Positions 12,300 to 25,101 of a stretch of DNA of 64,000 nucleotides are shown piece by piece (position 1 is the stretch's first letter; the number at the start of each line of letters is the position of its first letter). Made by a program: the position numbers and the translations under genes. This stretch comes from Pseudoscleropodium purum. Lineage: Eukaryota; Streptophyta; Bryopsida; Hypnales; Brachytheciaceae. The notes under the pieces were generated by a model. It worked only from the letters and a program-made list of their open reading frames with translations, was not told the origin of the DNA and did no database searches. Location of the stretch: NCBI GenBank assembly GCA_963969395.1, contig OZ017795.1, positions 25,277,063 to 25,341,062 of the forward strand, given 5' to 3'.

Positions 12300-14600
12300 A
12301 CATTTTTGTTTTTTTAACATTAAAACATCAACTTCAATACAAAATTTTGCATTAAAGTTAATGTGTCTATGTTATAAAAACATAAATGTCATACAGATTG
12401 TATTAAAAGCAACAAAATTTTCTTCTAGTGTTAGTAACCATTGTAATTACTCTCCAACCTCTAAAATTGGTGACCATAGGTGGTTGGGACTTTCCAATGA
12501 CTTGGTGACGGGGAGAATGCTATTGCATGAGTGCAAAGTGTGGAACATAAAGTGCAAAGTGTAAAATTGAAGTCAAACTTGGAAGAAATTTTAAGTTTAT
12601 AAAACAAAAAAAACTAAAGCCGTTTGCTAATGAAGACCTAAAATTAGATAGCCAAAGTAGAGATTTGAAGGATAAGGTCTTTGTGAACAAGACTAAATAT
12701 ACATGATATAAATTGTTTATGCATTTTTTTTTTCAATTTTTGATTAGCAATAGACAAGACATATAGGTGTTAACTACTTAGATAACTTATTTATGCATTT
12801 TATGTATAATTGAGTATAAATTCACGGTAGAAAAGATTTCAATTTTGTGATTATTTAAAAGTATAGTTAATCCATAAAGAATCAAGGATTCTACTTTGGT
12901 TTTGGTGAGAACTTGGACAACCTCAATTGATTTTATAATTTGGAATTTTTGTATGAATTTTTTAGAATGAATGGTATTCATCATAATCTATGTGTAAAGC
13001 TTTATTTAATGTCATACCTATAAATGTTGCCAAAGTTAGAAGGCTCTTTTTGATTTGAATGTCAAATTGTGCAACAAAAATTATCTTTTAAAATCATATA
13101 GATTGGTACCTACTTAGAAAAATTTGAATCATTCAATTTTGAATAACGAAGTGAAAATTGTGAAGAGTTTTATTTTGTAGGCAACAAAGGTAAGAAAATC
13201 ATATGCAGTAATCATTTTCTCTCAATTAGGAAAAAATTTCAAATTAAAACAAAAATAAAAAATATCAATTTTGTAATAGAACATTTTCACCATTTGAATT
13301 AAAAATTTTCACTTTTTTATAAAAGTTATTATCAAATCAATTTTTTCTTTTAGTTAGTACTACCTTCCACTTGACAATTTCAAAAAAATGAATATAGAAG
13401 TATTTTTGGTTAAAACTTCTTATATATATTTTCAATCCATTTTTAGCATATTGGCTAAAATGCACAAATTATAGGACATATGTATCTTGTTCTAAAAAAG
13501 TTAAAAGACAAAACTTCATCTTTTGAAAGGGCTAGAGAAGACAACATTTTGAAGTTTGGGCACATTGAACTTGCAACTAGTTGAGATATTCATTTAAAAA
13601 TTTTGGAACAATGCATTTGTAAAGATCCTACAATTAGATTTGTTCAAAAATAAATATTAATGAAGATTTCAACCTTATTTGGAAGATGAGTATTTTAAAG
13701 TAGTTTTGGGCCTCTTTACATGTTGGTCCTTTAAGGGTTAAAGTGTAATTATCAAAGTATTTAAAGAATCTACTTTTAAAATCCTGTACATATGATTCCA
13801 AATATAGTCTATATTTAGAATGTTAATACTTATTTCTAAATATTTATTTTTACAATTACTTGTAATACCTTGATAATAAAGAATAATAATTTTTCTTTTA
13901 ATCTTTAGAGATTTCTTAGAATTATTGCGTTTCTGGATTTAGGATAAAAGGACTTTCAAAAATTGAAAATATTGAATTTATTTTTATAGCTGAAGAATAT
14001 CTAGGAGAGCATTTCATGCAACATGTGAGTGACATTTTGACATTTAATCTTGCTATATTGGAGAAAATTTCAATATTTGAAGAGTGGATAATAATTTCAG
14101 TACATTATAAATATTTATATCTTGAAAATACAATCACTAAGCCTTTAATTGAAATGCTCAAGGACTAATGAAAATAGAAAAGTTGGTGACCCTCTTAGTT
14201 TCACCGTTGTAATTTAAGTGTCAAATTATATATATATATAGGTATTCAAAGTAGGTGATTGAGATCAAAATCTTTGTATCATTTATAGTCAACAATAGAG
14301 TGAAATTAAGGTTTTACTATCAAAATTTGTCTCATCATCTATGAACTATAGAATTTTCAAATTTCCTTGAAAATAATGAGGCCTAGATTTAGTAAATGGT
14401 GCCCTAACAAATTGTTCTGCCAAATTCAAAGTATAAATGAGTATTAGAAAAGTTTGAGGGGGCTACTCAATATCTTCTTCTACGTAGGTTGAAGAATGGA
14501 ACTCTTTTTAGGAGATAGAGTCACTCTTTAGTTGCAAAATACCAAAACATGAAGATGATTAGTCAAGGACAATAAACATTAAACAAATAAAGAATTGAAA
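12300..14600. other. AT-rich gene-free stretch
   Basis: No convincing coding sequence or bounded repeat. GGTCCTTTAAGGGTTAA at about 13725 matches the end of the element at 31742-32691 and may be a relic of the same family. Confidence 0.4.
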
Positions 14601-14776
14601 CCACATAGATGAAATGTAACTAGTTGAATGCATAAAATAAATTCAAAGACTTATGTATAAAATAAATTAGTAGCTTGATTATTTGGTATTTCAAAAATAA
14701 AATTTGAACCATGGTCTGAGCTACTACTTCCTTTATGTATCCGATGCTTTTTTGAAAGTGGGCCTTCTCAATAATG

Positions 14777-15690
14777 AGTGGTTGTAGAAGGGCATTGATC
14801 TTCAATGCATCTTCTTCAAATGCTACAATGTACTGACTAGACCTCCGACAAGCATGAATGGTAGAATGTGGAATAAATATATTCAAAAAATAAATTTAGA
14901 GGGTGAAATGAAAAAATTAAATTAAATTAAAAGAAAGAGATGTAATAAAAATGAAATGAATAAAATTAAATATAGCAAAATTAAATTAAAAAAATGAATG
15001 AAATTAAATGATATGAAAGACATCTAAATATATGAAGTAAATATGAGATGTAAATTAAAAAATTTCCAACCTTGTAGCTAGAAAACAATCAAACACTACA
15101 TCACGACATAGAGAAAAAGATTTGGTGAGATCTATATAAGACTAGAGTTTTTTTATGCAAATTGCACCAAGGAATATTGCCATCCAATACTAGTGACTCT
15201 TTAGTCACCACATTGTAAAGCACATCATTGGAATCAACATTAATTCTAGCAACATCTAAATGAGGTACCAACTGTACTATGAAACGGGTCAAAGAAACAT
15301 TTGAAAGGTTCTTCAAGAGTAATTGAATGTTGAAAATAAATGTTTACACAAATTAAAATTATAAATATTGAAAACATAAGTAATCTCGTAAAAAAAAAGC
15401 GTGATCCACATAGATAATAGTACAAAATAAATGTCTTAGCAACAAAAAAATTAAGATATTGTCTTTGATGAATCTTGAGCATTGTTTAAATGAAGATGAT
15501 TGATGTCATAATTGTCATTTCACTTGTGATATACTTTGAAGTAAAAAGCTTTGCAACACCCTTCAAGTTTAATTTGACTTGAGTTGCATTAAGATGAAAA
15601 ATGAGTAAAGCTCCATTGTCATGCAAATGAATCCCAATGAAATCAAATACAAACTTCAAAAAACCAAATGATAATTGTTTCAAGTTAGAA
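14777..15690 (-). pseudogene. Amino-methyltransferase-like (beta-class N4/N6 type) pseudogene fragments
   Basis: Read on the minus strand, several fragments fall in an order that suggests a permuted SAM-dependent amino-methyltransferase. First (15683-15486) comes a segment with HDNGALLIFHLNATQV, like the strand and loop after motif IV. Next (15316-15120) comes GNIPWCNLHKKTLVLYRSHQI. A frameshift follows, then FSLCRDVVFDCFLATR (15118-15071), which resembles motif I (usually DxxxDPFxGTG but here lacking the Gly residues). It ends at a GT donor at 15070. A further block (about 14866-14777), HACRRSSQYIVAFEEDALKI, resembles motif II with its acidic residue. The motif IV region is not identifiable upstream. 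Frameshifts, stops and a foldback element at 15739-15955 show it is dead. The family call is my inference from motif order and could be wrong; no complete motif is present. Confidence 0.35.
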
Positions 15691-15738
15691 CAACAAGTGG
15701 AAGAAATAACACTCCTTAGGACATATAGATAATTTGGA

Positions 15739-15955
15739 TACTATAAAAAAATCCGCATTTTATGTGACAAGCCATAATTTTTTTTTACGCATTTTAGATG
15801 ATGTTCAATGTAACAAGCTTATGTTTTTATACTAACAAAAACATTCAATATAACATTAATGTTGACATAAAAACATCGCTTTGTTGTATTGAACATTGCC
15901 TAAAACGATCTAAAAAAATTATGGCACATCACATAAAACATGAATTTTTTTAGTG
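15739..15955. mobile_element. CACTA-like foldback MITE (217 bp)
   Basis: Arms of roughly 80-100 bp are inverted copies (about 80% identity by eye) around a short AT-rich centre. The outer ends are TACTATAAAAAAATCCGC on the left and, read inward from the right, CACTAAAAAAATTCATG. Flanking trinucleotides are GGA and GAA, a possible decayed 3-bp target duplication as expected for CACTA elements. It lies directly upstream of the methyltransferase-like fragments. Confidence 0.6.
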
Positions 15956-15959
15956 GAAA

Positions 15960-18320
15960 TGTATAAAATAATAAGGTCAATGGTTCAAAATGTCAACCTC
16001 AACTTTCTCCACTATCTTAAGACCAAAGGTGAGATTAACATACAAGTTTTTGATGAAAGTCTTCTCATGAATAGTACAAAGTCTATTAAAATTTTTAATA
16101 TAAAATGTGGCTTCAAGGTTTGTCGACTGCATCCAAATCCACAATATGAGCTTCATCAAATTTTGGTTATTCAAAAATAGATCATGATGAATTGGGTCTC
16201 TTGGAGAAGTCTATTTTGAAAATGGATGGAGTCATTAGGTGAAAACTTATGTATTCGCCTTCACAAACTTCATAGTAATTTGAAAAACATTTGAAGCCCT
16301 ATGTGAATTTGACTTGTGGTTGAATATCACTATAAGATACCTTCACTGTCACGGGAAATGAAATCTGCTCTTGAATGACCATGAGTACACTCCTCTCTTG
16401 GAATTGGTATCCATGTCCATGCACAAAAGCTAAGGGCATCGTCTTCATCAAAAGACACTCAACAAAAAATTTACAACTTGATAGAATATATAGCAAAAAA
16501 CAATAATATCGACAAAACACCCAACATTAAAAGGGAAGGGGCGTATTCTGCTATTTGAACTGGATTAATCTACATAATTGACAAATTTGAAGACTCTAGC
16601 TGTTGATTCTACCTCTAGAGTATCCTCCTTCTGTCGTTCAAATTGAATATGACCCTCGTCTGTTCTTAATGTACTAGAAATTGGACAAAGATTGGCCAAT
16701 TATGTAGACTAGCGAGCCGACAAGTACAAGAGGGATGAGTACAAGAAGAACAATTTATACAAGATGGACGAGAATGTACAGAAAAAGCCACATTGACCTC
16801 ATGCGCCTCCTAAATTTGATCGGGTTTAGCTTAATGCACTAACCCAAGATTATCATTGCGTTTATTTGTATATTCCACAGAATCGGCCAACTTCCTCCTC
16901 ACTCTTTAAGTACAGTTTGCCCTATGGATTCATTGTAGAGCTTGCTAATCTACAAAATTGGCTGATCCATGCCCCATCTCTAGTACAAAAAATTACATTA
17001 AGAAAACATCTACATGACATAAACATTTACCAATTGACCAAAAGACATTTTGGTCATTCTCTTCTCAAATGTTAGATCCATGCCTTGTCTCATTTAAATT
17101 GATTCCACTTGAGGGTTTTTTGAGCGTTGGACTTGGTGTACAATCTTTATATATGACATCTTGCAAATTTTGAAATTGAACTTTTAGAAAGAACTGTTAA
17201 AAAAAAAAAAAAGTCTATTTAGAGAATGAAAATGAAAGATGGTTACTCGAGCTATAGTTCAACAATTAGAATATTGTTTTTCAAGTTAACTACTATTCAA
17301 ATTGAATTAAATTTCACAATTATAGGTTATTTGTTGTTTTTATTTTATTTTATTGAAGTTAAAGATATAAAGTTTACTCTTAAATGATATTGAAAGAAAG
17401 AAAAGAAATAAGAGATCTTACCATTGTTGAAAGAAAAGAGCAACAAACTTCTTTCTACTCCAAAAGATGCTATGATCTTATTTTAAGCCCAAATTTAACT
17501 TAATTTAACTTTTTGGATCTTCAACAAGAAGTTTTAAGTATTCTTCAACTTTTCATTTGTTATATAAGACAAATAAAAGAATATGTTTAATAAACTGAGA
17601 TTTAAAGAAAAAAAAGAAACTAAATGCAATTTGCAGAGATGAACTTGGACCTTTAGTCACTTAAATATCTACATTTTTTGCTCACAAACTTCAAATAACA
17701 TAAACTAAACTTCATTAGAAACACAAAAACATTTATCCTTTCTAATAAATTTTAATTCAAAAAAAATTGTTGACAGAAAGTTGTGACCCTCCAAAGTTTC
17801 AGCTAATTATGTGCTATAGTAGTTGACCTCTTTTTACTCAACTATCAACAACTTTTACATGCATTCTCCAAATTGAACGAATTTAACTTTTTAAAAAGTT
17901 AGCAGTAAAGAAAAGATTTCTTGAAGTTTCAAATTTTAAAATAAACAACTCCATACATTATAGATGAGAGAAATTGAAAGTAAGTGATAAACATACTTAT
18001 CTACTTTAATTGATGTAACTATTGTCAAGTAATTAAGAAATGTGAAAGAAAATAAAAAAGATGATGAAAAATTAAGTATGAATGCAAATGAGAATTGTGT
18101 TGTTGAAGACTTTGTTGTTGTCGTAGAAAAATGAAATGCTTGTTGCTCCTTGAAGCTGCTTTTTATAGTGTTGTAAGTCTTTATATTTTTCTTTCCACCA
18201 TTTTTAGAATTGTTTTTCAAAGGTCTTTCATTTTTGACTTCAACTCTTGTTTTCTAGAACTCCACATTAAGTTCTACCTTGTTGTCACATATTTTCCACT
18301 TTCATGCTAGCCAACAACTT
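15960..18320. other. AT-rich stretch without a confident gene
   Basis: A minus-strand ORF at 16520-16299 has an internal segment (VHGHGYQFQERSVLMVIQEQ) that looks more protein-like than its neighbours and ends at a GTATCT donor-like site. It may be an upstream exon of the fragments at 14.8-15.7 kb, but I cannot connect them. From 17.1 to 18.3 kb I see only low-complexity AT-rich DNA. Confidence 0.3.
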
Positions 18321-18329
18321 CTTACACTC

Positions 18330-18590
18330 TAAATTATAAGAGCTTTTTGACCTTAATTCTTTAAACCTCCACTCATATTTTTTCATGTAATTGTATTCAT
18401 CTTATGTTTTGGATCCTACATATCTACACAACGTTCAACTACCTTTTACATTTTACATTGTGAAAGCTTTTGAACTTCAACTCTCTAAATTTCCATTCAT
18501 CTTCTTCTATGTAATTGTACTTCTCTTACGTTTTACACATTGTAAGAACTTTTGGACTTTAATCCTTGAATTTTCCCAAAAGTTCTTAAA
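18330..18590. repeat. Diverged tandem repeat, ~123-bp unit, about two copies
   Basis: TGTAATTGTATTCATCTTATGT near 18386 recurs as TGTAATTGTACTTCTCTTACGT near 18510. The flanking AGCTTTT-GAACTT...CTC-TAAA blocks repeat with the same ~123-bp spacing, and a partial third AAGAACTTTTGG block follows. Confidence 0.65.
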
Positions 18591-19206
18591 CTAAGACTTC
18601 CACCTCCCTAACCTATATATATATAATTTAATAAAATTTACATATATTTGACCTATGGCCATGATTGACTTTTGGAACTACCACTTATTTAACAATAAAA
18701 GGCCTAAATACACCTAATTTGTCTTTGAATTTATCCTTAAGATGCTAAAACACAAAAGAAAAATATAAATGAATACATAGAATAAAATCTAGTGATTACA
18801 CAAGACTAGAAAAAAACATATTTGATATTCCATCCTTTATCTCTTTTATTCCTTTGCATTGCCAAAAAATTATACATTGAAAAATTCAAGAAAAAAAAAA
18901 ACTAAAAAAAATTATGGCAAATGGAAAAAAGAAGTTAATTATTATCTTATCAAGAAAGGATTGTAGCTCGATCGACTCTAAAAGCAAAGATCAATGTTGA
19001 ACACCGTAGTTGAGAAGAGAATGCAAAGACCCTTTGAAAATAAAACTAACCACTTCTGCAAACTCTAAATCATTTGCCAATGGTATTAGTACATTGCCAA
19101 GAAAAAGATGAAATATAGCAAGATCAATAGGAAAAAAAAAATCTTGCTTCTATTTATCTTGTAGTAAAGACATTGAAAAAGTTTGAGTGCCTTCTTTACT
19201 AAAAGC

Positions 19207-19476
19207 CATTAGAAGAGTTTGGAGAGGAAGGCAGGACGGCCGTTTCGGGCCTTTGTTCCCTACAATTCCCTCTGCAATTAAGGAACGCCATGCTATCAGA
19301 TTCTTTTTTTGGAAATAAAAATGAAAATGAAAAGAATGAAAAAAAAAAGTTAATTTTTTTAATAAAATGACGTGGCAATTGTTCTATCACGTCAAGTAGT
19401 AGGTTCGGCGAGTTTGCAAAGTCAAAAAACGTTAGGGAATTCGTAGCCCTTCTAAACCCCTGAAAAAGTTCCAATG
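19207..19476 (+). mobile_element. MITE of the CATTAGAAGA family, copy 1 (270 bp)
   Basis: Starts CATTAGAAGAGTTTGG and ends GAAAAAGTTCCAATG, imperfect terminal inverted repeats. The interior holds a poly-T/A tract and an internal palindrome, TGACGTGGCA...TCACGTCA. Other copies: 22964-23237 (opposite orientation) and 47191-47521. The flanks share ACTAA (left) and ACTAA (right), offset by a few bases, so target-duplication length is uncertain. It has no coding capacity. Confidence 0.75.
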
Positions 19477-19479
19477 CAC

Positions 19480-20490
19480 TAATCCCCTACAAATTTTTTA
19501 ATGCTTTACTTGTAGGTTTAATAGTCATTACAACATTTGTAGCCATGGTCTTAATGTTTGTAACCAAACCACTATTGAAGGCTTTTTTGCCTTCTACTCT
19601 TCTTTAATCCTCCATGCTTCAATCTTATTAGCAATCTATTGCATTTGTTTCATAATTTTTACCTTGTCTTTCTCATCCAAATGAGAAAAAATCAAGAGCA
19701 ACATCTTACTCATTGGTAGTGCCAATATTGTTTGAAACCAAATGATTAGTGTCACTTAATTCTTTATTTGCTTAATCAATGGCTTTTGTCTTCAAATCCT
19801 TCTCCACTAAACAAAATTCACCTTTATAATCTATGTACTAACAATTAAAATTTAAGTGCAGGACACTCTGAGATCAAATCAAACTCGCCAAACACATACA
19901 TTGCTCTAAGCATGTCTTGTCAACTCACATTGTGAATAAAACCCAAAAATTGATCCTATTGTATGGCACTTTTGGGCAACAATTCAAATATAATGTACCT
20001 TAAAAATTAAAATGTTTAATTAAAGAAATAAGCAAAATAGTAATGCAAATATATGAAATGCTAAACTTCATAGCTTTACAAATTTTAAATAATGTATTGT
20101 ACCTGAAAGGCACTTGCTTTACAATGTGTAAAGTGAAAGTGTATGAATTGAGTGCTTTAGTCTTTGAATTTACATCCTTTTTTCAAAACAAAAATGAAAA
20201 ATCTTGTACCGAAATACAAATATGTCAATATTTTATAAATTGAATTAAAGACAATAATAGATTAGAACAATTTGTTGCAATTGAGGTGCTTTCTTGTCTC
20301 TGCACCCTATAGACAAGATTTTAAATTTGAAATAGTAAATTTAGATTATTAGGAGCCATTAGGGGCCCTTTAGTAGATAAAAGTAGAAAAAACTTTAAAA
20401 GTAAAGTTAATTCATATGTTATAGTATGAATAGGATTTAATTTATTAATTAAAAATAATAAATAATAAATAATAAAAGTAAAAATTAGAA
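19480..20490. other. AT-rich gene-free stretch
   Basis: Short ORFs only, no domain and no bounded repeat seen. Confidence 0.4.
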
Positions 20491-20505
20491 AGACACACCC
20501 TTTGG

Positions 20506-20732
20506 CAGGCTTGACAAGACGGTCGGACGTCCGGGACGTCCGGACGCGGACGCTGTGTCTGCAGCGTCCGCTGACATTCGCGATCCCGGCGGATGCAGCA
20601 TCCGCCTAGACCGCCCCGTCTGTTCGCCCCACCCCGCCCGTCCGCCTTTTGACGGTGGGAGGGACGCTGCATCCGCTGACATCTGGATTACGGACGCTAT
20701 TTTGGAGCTGACGTACTGATTTGTCAACCCTG
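20506..20732. mobile_element. GC-rich hAT-type MITE, copy 1 (227 bp)
   Basis: Starts CAGGCTTGACAA and ends TTGTCAACCCTG, terminal inverted repeats of at least 11 bp with one mismatch. It is flanked by a perfect 8-bp duplication, CCCTTTGG at 20498-20505 and 20733-20740. An 8-bp duplication and CAGGG-type ends are the hallmarks of the hAT superfamily. The interior is strikingly GC- and CpG-rich, with repeated GGACGTCC, GGACGC and GCGTCCGC blocks, inside very AT-rich DNA. It makes spurious ORFs on the minus strand (20445-20802). Copy 2 is at 41859-42149. Confidence 0.9.
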
Positions 20733-20744
20733 CCCTTTGGGAAG

Positions 20745-22160
20745 GGGTGCCAAAAAGACTATAAATAGATATTAAAAACAATAAAAAAAAATTGGCATTC
20801 ATTATATAACCTATGTAAGTATTCTTAATATATATTTGAGTTTCAATACTTGTCTTGTGTAATTTATATGTTTGGAAATAGGGATTATTTCCTTTGAGTG
20901 CCCTGGATATTCCAAAATTTGAGAGATTTTGGAGAAATTGTAGCTGGCACTATGAATAATGTGGAAGCGGATTTTAAATTTGCAATGGTAAGGTCTGATT
21001 GAGGGAAGTAAGTTTTGATTGTCTACGCATTGAATAATTGCAGCATGGTGAGAAAAGAACTAGATGAAATTTCTGAATCAGGAGCCTGTATTTAGTCAAG
21101 AAATTAACCTCTAGAGAGTCAATCTGATGTTCGAGGAAGCTTGCGGTGCAAAAATTGGCAAAGTCTGATCTTGAGTGAATCGAGACTGAGAGAAGGATTC
21201 AATTATGGCATGATCAAATCTAGATCACGAAATTGGTGAATTGAGCGCCCTGGATGGTGTTACCTGATCGGAACTTGCTTGTAGTGCGAAGGCGGGGAGA
21301 CGAAAGCAGTTACTGCAGCAAGAGAAGAGACCATTTGGAGAAGCAATTGCACAATTGAAGAACCAAATTCATGAACCAATGTGTGAATTGGAATTGACCC
21401 CGAGGATGGGAATTGTAGTGATGTGAGATCTTTTGCGGCTAATTTCGGAAATTTTGAGAGAAGATTGAATTTTGGAATTCTTGAGAAGAATCTAATCAAT
21501 AGTGTTTTGATCTTCGAGCAAGCAATCGACTAATTGGAAATTGAAGAACAAATCTCGTGAGTGTTGGAGGAGGGAGTGATCAAGAGAATGAGATTGCTCG
21601 GAAATAAATCCGAGTTGAATTTGGTGCAAATTCAGTCGCAGTTGTGCAGTTTTCGGCTAACTTGAAATTTTGATTCTCTCATGTAAATCGAAATTTTTTG
21701 GGTGACTCTGTATTGTGTCAATCAATTAGAATCAGCGTGGAGTGAGCGATAAGAGATCGAAATCAAAAACTCAAAATTTGGAAGAAGTTGGTGAAGATTC
21801 GGGTCGAAGTTGCTGCAGGCTACAGAGGAGTCTGCGATTCAGATTAGGGATTTAGGCTTCACAGCTGAAATCGCACGGTAATAGGGTCCTTTTCTCCACG
21901 GTCATAGGGTTAAGTCTGCGGTTATAGATCATTTGACCATTAAATTCCAAATTTCAGCGTTTTTAGGGCCTGTTTTTGGATTTTGAGTTTATTTTTGTGG
22001 TTTTGGGTCCATTGCATGGCCATAGGGCTGATATATTTGGTTTTAGGTCTATAGATTACAATTTTAAGTCGTTTTATTATTATTTTATAAATAATAAGCA
22101 TTTGATTTTAGGTTTCCTAAGTTTGGTCCATGTTGTAAATTGTTTCAATATTTTGTTTGT
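20745..22160. other. Non-coding region of intermediate GC with a purine-rich plus strand
   Basis: From about 20.9 to 22.0 kb the composition is distinct from its flanks: G/A-rich on the plus strand, with many GAGA, GAAGA and AATTG blocks and no ORF with a recognisable domain. It resembles an untranslated leader or LTR-like part of an old retroelement, but I could not find ends or a target duplication. Confidence 0.35.
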
Positions 22161-22176
22161 GTATTAATAGTGGTTT

Positions 22177-22500
22177 GGACAAATTGCCAATTGACTAATT
22201 GCCCTAAAAGCTGGAGAAAAGCTTAAGGAAAAGACAAAACTTTGGTAAAATACCTAAACTCTCATTCTTTGTATTAATTGAACAAATTGTCCTATAGAAA
22301 CAGACATAGACATTTTGCATTAGGATTTGTTCATGGCGAGCACTTACTGGACCAATTGCCCTAAATATAAAAAGGTTTAATTAAGGAATTATGTGTATTA
22401 TTTTCAAAGTATTACCTTGTATGATTAGGTCTAGTGCATGCATTGCATAAGACAAATTGTCCAACCTAACTTATTACCCAGACTCATTGCCCACCTTTAG
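22177..22500. repeat. Dispersed short motif cluster, ACAAATTGYCC / AATTGCCCTA
   Basis: At least five related words occur near 22178, 22192, 22285, 22350 and 22453 (for example ACAAATTGCC, AATTGCCCTAAA, ACAAATTGTCC), irregularly spaced by about 15 to 100 bp. Origin unknown. Confidence 0.5.
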
Positions 22501-22963
22501 GACACTATATAGGATTGTGACATCATTCATTGTGTCTGCATACATCTATAAAGGACTGTCAACAAAATTTAAATCTCTGGGAATAAGAGTGAAAAAACTA
22601 ATTTTATAAACTAAACAACTTATGCATATACATATATACATATTTTCCTAAATCTAATATACATGTGACTTTAACCACATAACAATAGATGATTTGACCA
22701 TTCCCCTAGAAATTTGGAACCCGTATACTTAGTCCTGGGTTTTGGGTAAACTAGACAAAACCTAGACTACACACCCTTTCATATTTTATATTGAATGCCC
22801 TTTCAACTATAAACAAATTATACAAATTTGCTCAAAATCTCATAATAATAAAGGTAGTTGAAAGAATCATCATAAAACATTGAAGGAAACGGTTGAGAAG
22901 TGCATAGTGATAAAAAACACTTACAAATGTTTAGAAATATGCCTTGTTCAACTAAGACTCAAA

Positions 22964-23237
22964 CATAAGATATTTTTCAATCCCTATAGAGGGCTACAAA
23001 TTTATTTGGATTTGTAGACTCTAGGAACTACGTCGCAGTAGCTATTTGACATGGTAGAGAGATTGCCATGTCATTTTATTTATTATTTTTTTCAAAAGAA
23101 TTAATTATTTATTTAAAATTAAATTTTTTTTAAAATTAAAATTAAATTTTGACTATAGTTATTCTTTAACAACTAGGTGAACAACATTGAGAATACACTT
23201 GAAACAACCCTTCTAGCCCCCCAAAAAACAATTAATG
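22964..23237 (-). mobile_element. MITE of the CATTAGAAGA family, copy 2 (inverted, ~274 bp)
   Basis: In reverse orientation it starts with a diverged CATAAGATATTTTTC and ends CTAGCCCCCCAAAAAACAATTAATG, matching the inverted ends of the copy at 47191. It contains the same internal palindrome (TGACATGG...GCCATGTCA, about 23047-23073) and the homopolymer A/T tract. The ends are more decayed than in the other copies. Confidence 0.6.
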
Positions 23238-23239
23238 TT

Positions 23240-25090
23240 CCTTATTTGAAAAAGGCTTGTTCTGGAATATAAATAGCTTGTCTTGAAAGGGCACTAGAGT
23301 TCTACCAATGCAAATATTTTACTTCAAATGAATGAAATTAGAATCACAAATGTTGCTAAGAATTGAAATTTGTTCAATGTTATTTCATATTTAGAATTTT
23401 TACTCTAGTGCAAAGTAACCTTTACAAACAACAAAAAATGAAATTATTATCAAAACTTAATACTTCAAGTAGTTCATAAATAGGAAATATTTGTTTAGAG
23501 ATATACATTTGAAAAATTAATTAGGAACTTAAAATTCACGAGTTTATTTCAACGAAGAAGTCATCATCAAGTGTAAGATATGCAATTGCTAGCTATTTAA
23601 AAAATTGACCTTTGTAACTATTTGTTTTCAATTTGGTAACAACAAACATAGTTGTTGTAATTTCTTCATCAATTTTTGATAATATAGAATTTTTTTTAAT
23701 AATTTTTGTGTAGCTTCATCTACAATATCAACAATTTTTTGTTGCATATGGTGATTTCATAGATGTGTATAAATTTTTAACTATATTAAAAAAATGAAGA
23801 TAATAACATTGATTCAAGAAATTGAGGGTATTAATTCTTTACTCATATGCCATAGCAAGGAAAATAATGAACACATCTTTTGTTAAGGGTTACTAAGTTT
23901 TCCCTATTACTTTTCAAGCATTTTTTGAACTTCCATCCACATAGAATATCTTTGAAATTCTCCAAGCTTTGTGTTCACATAGTACAAATCCTATGCAGGA
24001 TGTTATAAGATTGGTCTTCATGTGCTTGTTTTCAATGGATCTACAACACATTCAAATATTAGTATGAATACCATTGATGAAGACTTTACAATAAAAATAC
24101 CAAAAAATAAAAATAAAACAACCTTACCTATTTGTATTGTACATGACATATAGTAAGAGTATTATTTTTTCAAATGGATTCAAATAAATATTGTTTACAA
24201 AAATGTACCATTCTAGTCCATCTCTATGTAATTTGTCAATGAACTTAGTTCATGCGTTGAACCTACCATTAGAGAAGAAATGAAGCATGTAAAGGGATGC
24301 TCCATAATCCTTTTAAAACTCCTCAAATCACTTTTTTTGGGCTTAATAATTTATTTTATCCCTATTTCTGCTCACCTTTTGTTGGGTTGTCAAATCACTA
24401 TCCATGGTTTCAAATTCCATCAAAAATTTGAAAAAAATAGGATTCAAGTACTCTAATGCACTTTAACCTTGATTATTAAATAGATTTTACTTGGATGCAC
24501 CTTCGTTTTACACCAAATTGTAGAAAAAATTCAAATGGTAAAAAATAATTCAATGTCCATCTCTCATCAAGAATTTTTTTTTGACAAAAATATGAAAGAC
24601 TAACTTCATTGACATTTAGTGAGAATAAAGGGTAAAAAGGTTGTTTTAAAATTGTTCATCATGAATCCTCAAAGAATATGGGATAATTTCAAGTTAAAAA
24701 TTTGGTCACTCATTGTTATTAAAAGTGAAATTTCAGATTTCATTTAGGCAACTAGTTTCAAAAGTCATTTAATATGGCCTAATTTGATTTAATTTTTAAA
24801 ATTTTTAAAATTTGACAAATGAAATCAAATGAAATAAATGCAATGACTTTTGAAACTAATTGCCTTCAACAACTAGATAAGCTTCAAAAGCCTCTAAATA
24901 TAATTTAATTGAAAGAATTGGAAGATAAAATATTGTGTTTTTTTGCAATGTACTTTGTCTTATTGTATTGTGATTAATTTGACTTGATTATCTTTAAGAA
25001 TTTAAATCATTTAACTATGAAATTTGGACACTTTTGATAACTTGCTTAGTTCAATTTTAATAAAGTCATATGTTACTTTAGAGCAAGTCT
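23240..25090. other. AT-rich gene-free stretch
   Basis: No coding sequence or bounded repeat recognised. Confidence 0.4.
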
Positions 25091-25101
25091 CCAAAGGCCC
25101 C

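Noticed and set aside
20445..20802. Overlapping minus-strand ORFs of 75-105 codons rich in Arg, Gly and Pro
   Set aside because: They lie within the CpG-rich hAT MITE, whose composition lacks stops; the frame has no domain and starts outside the element.
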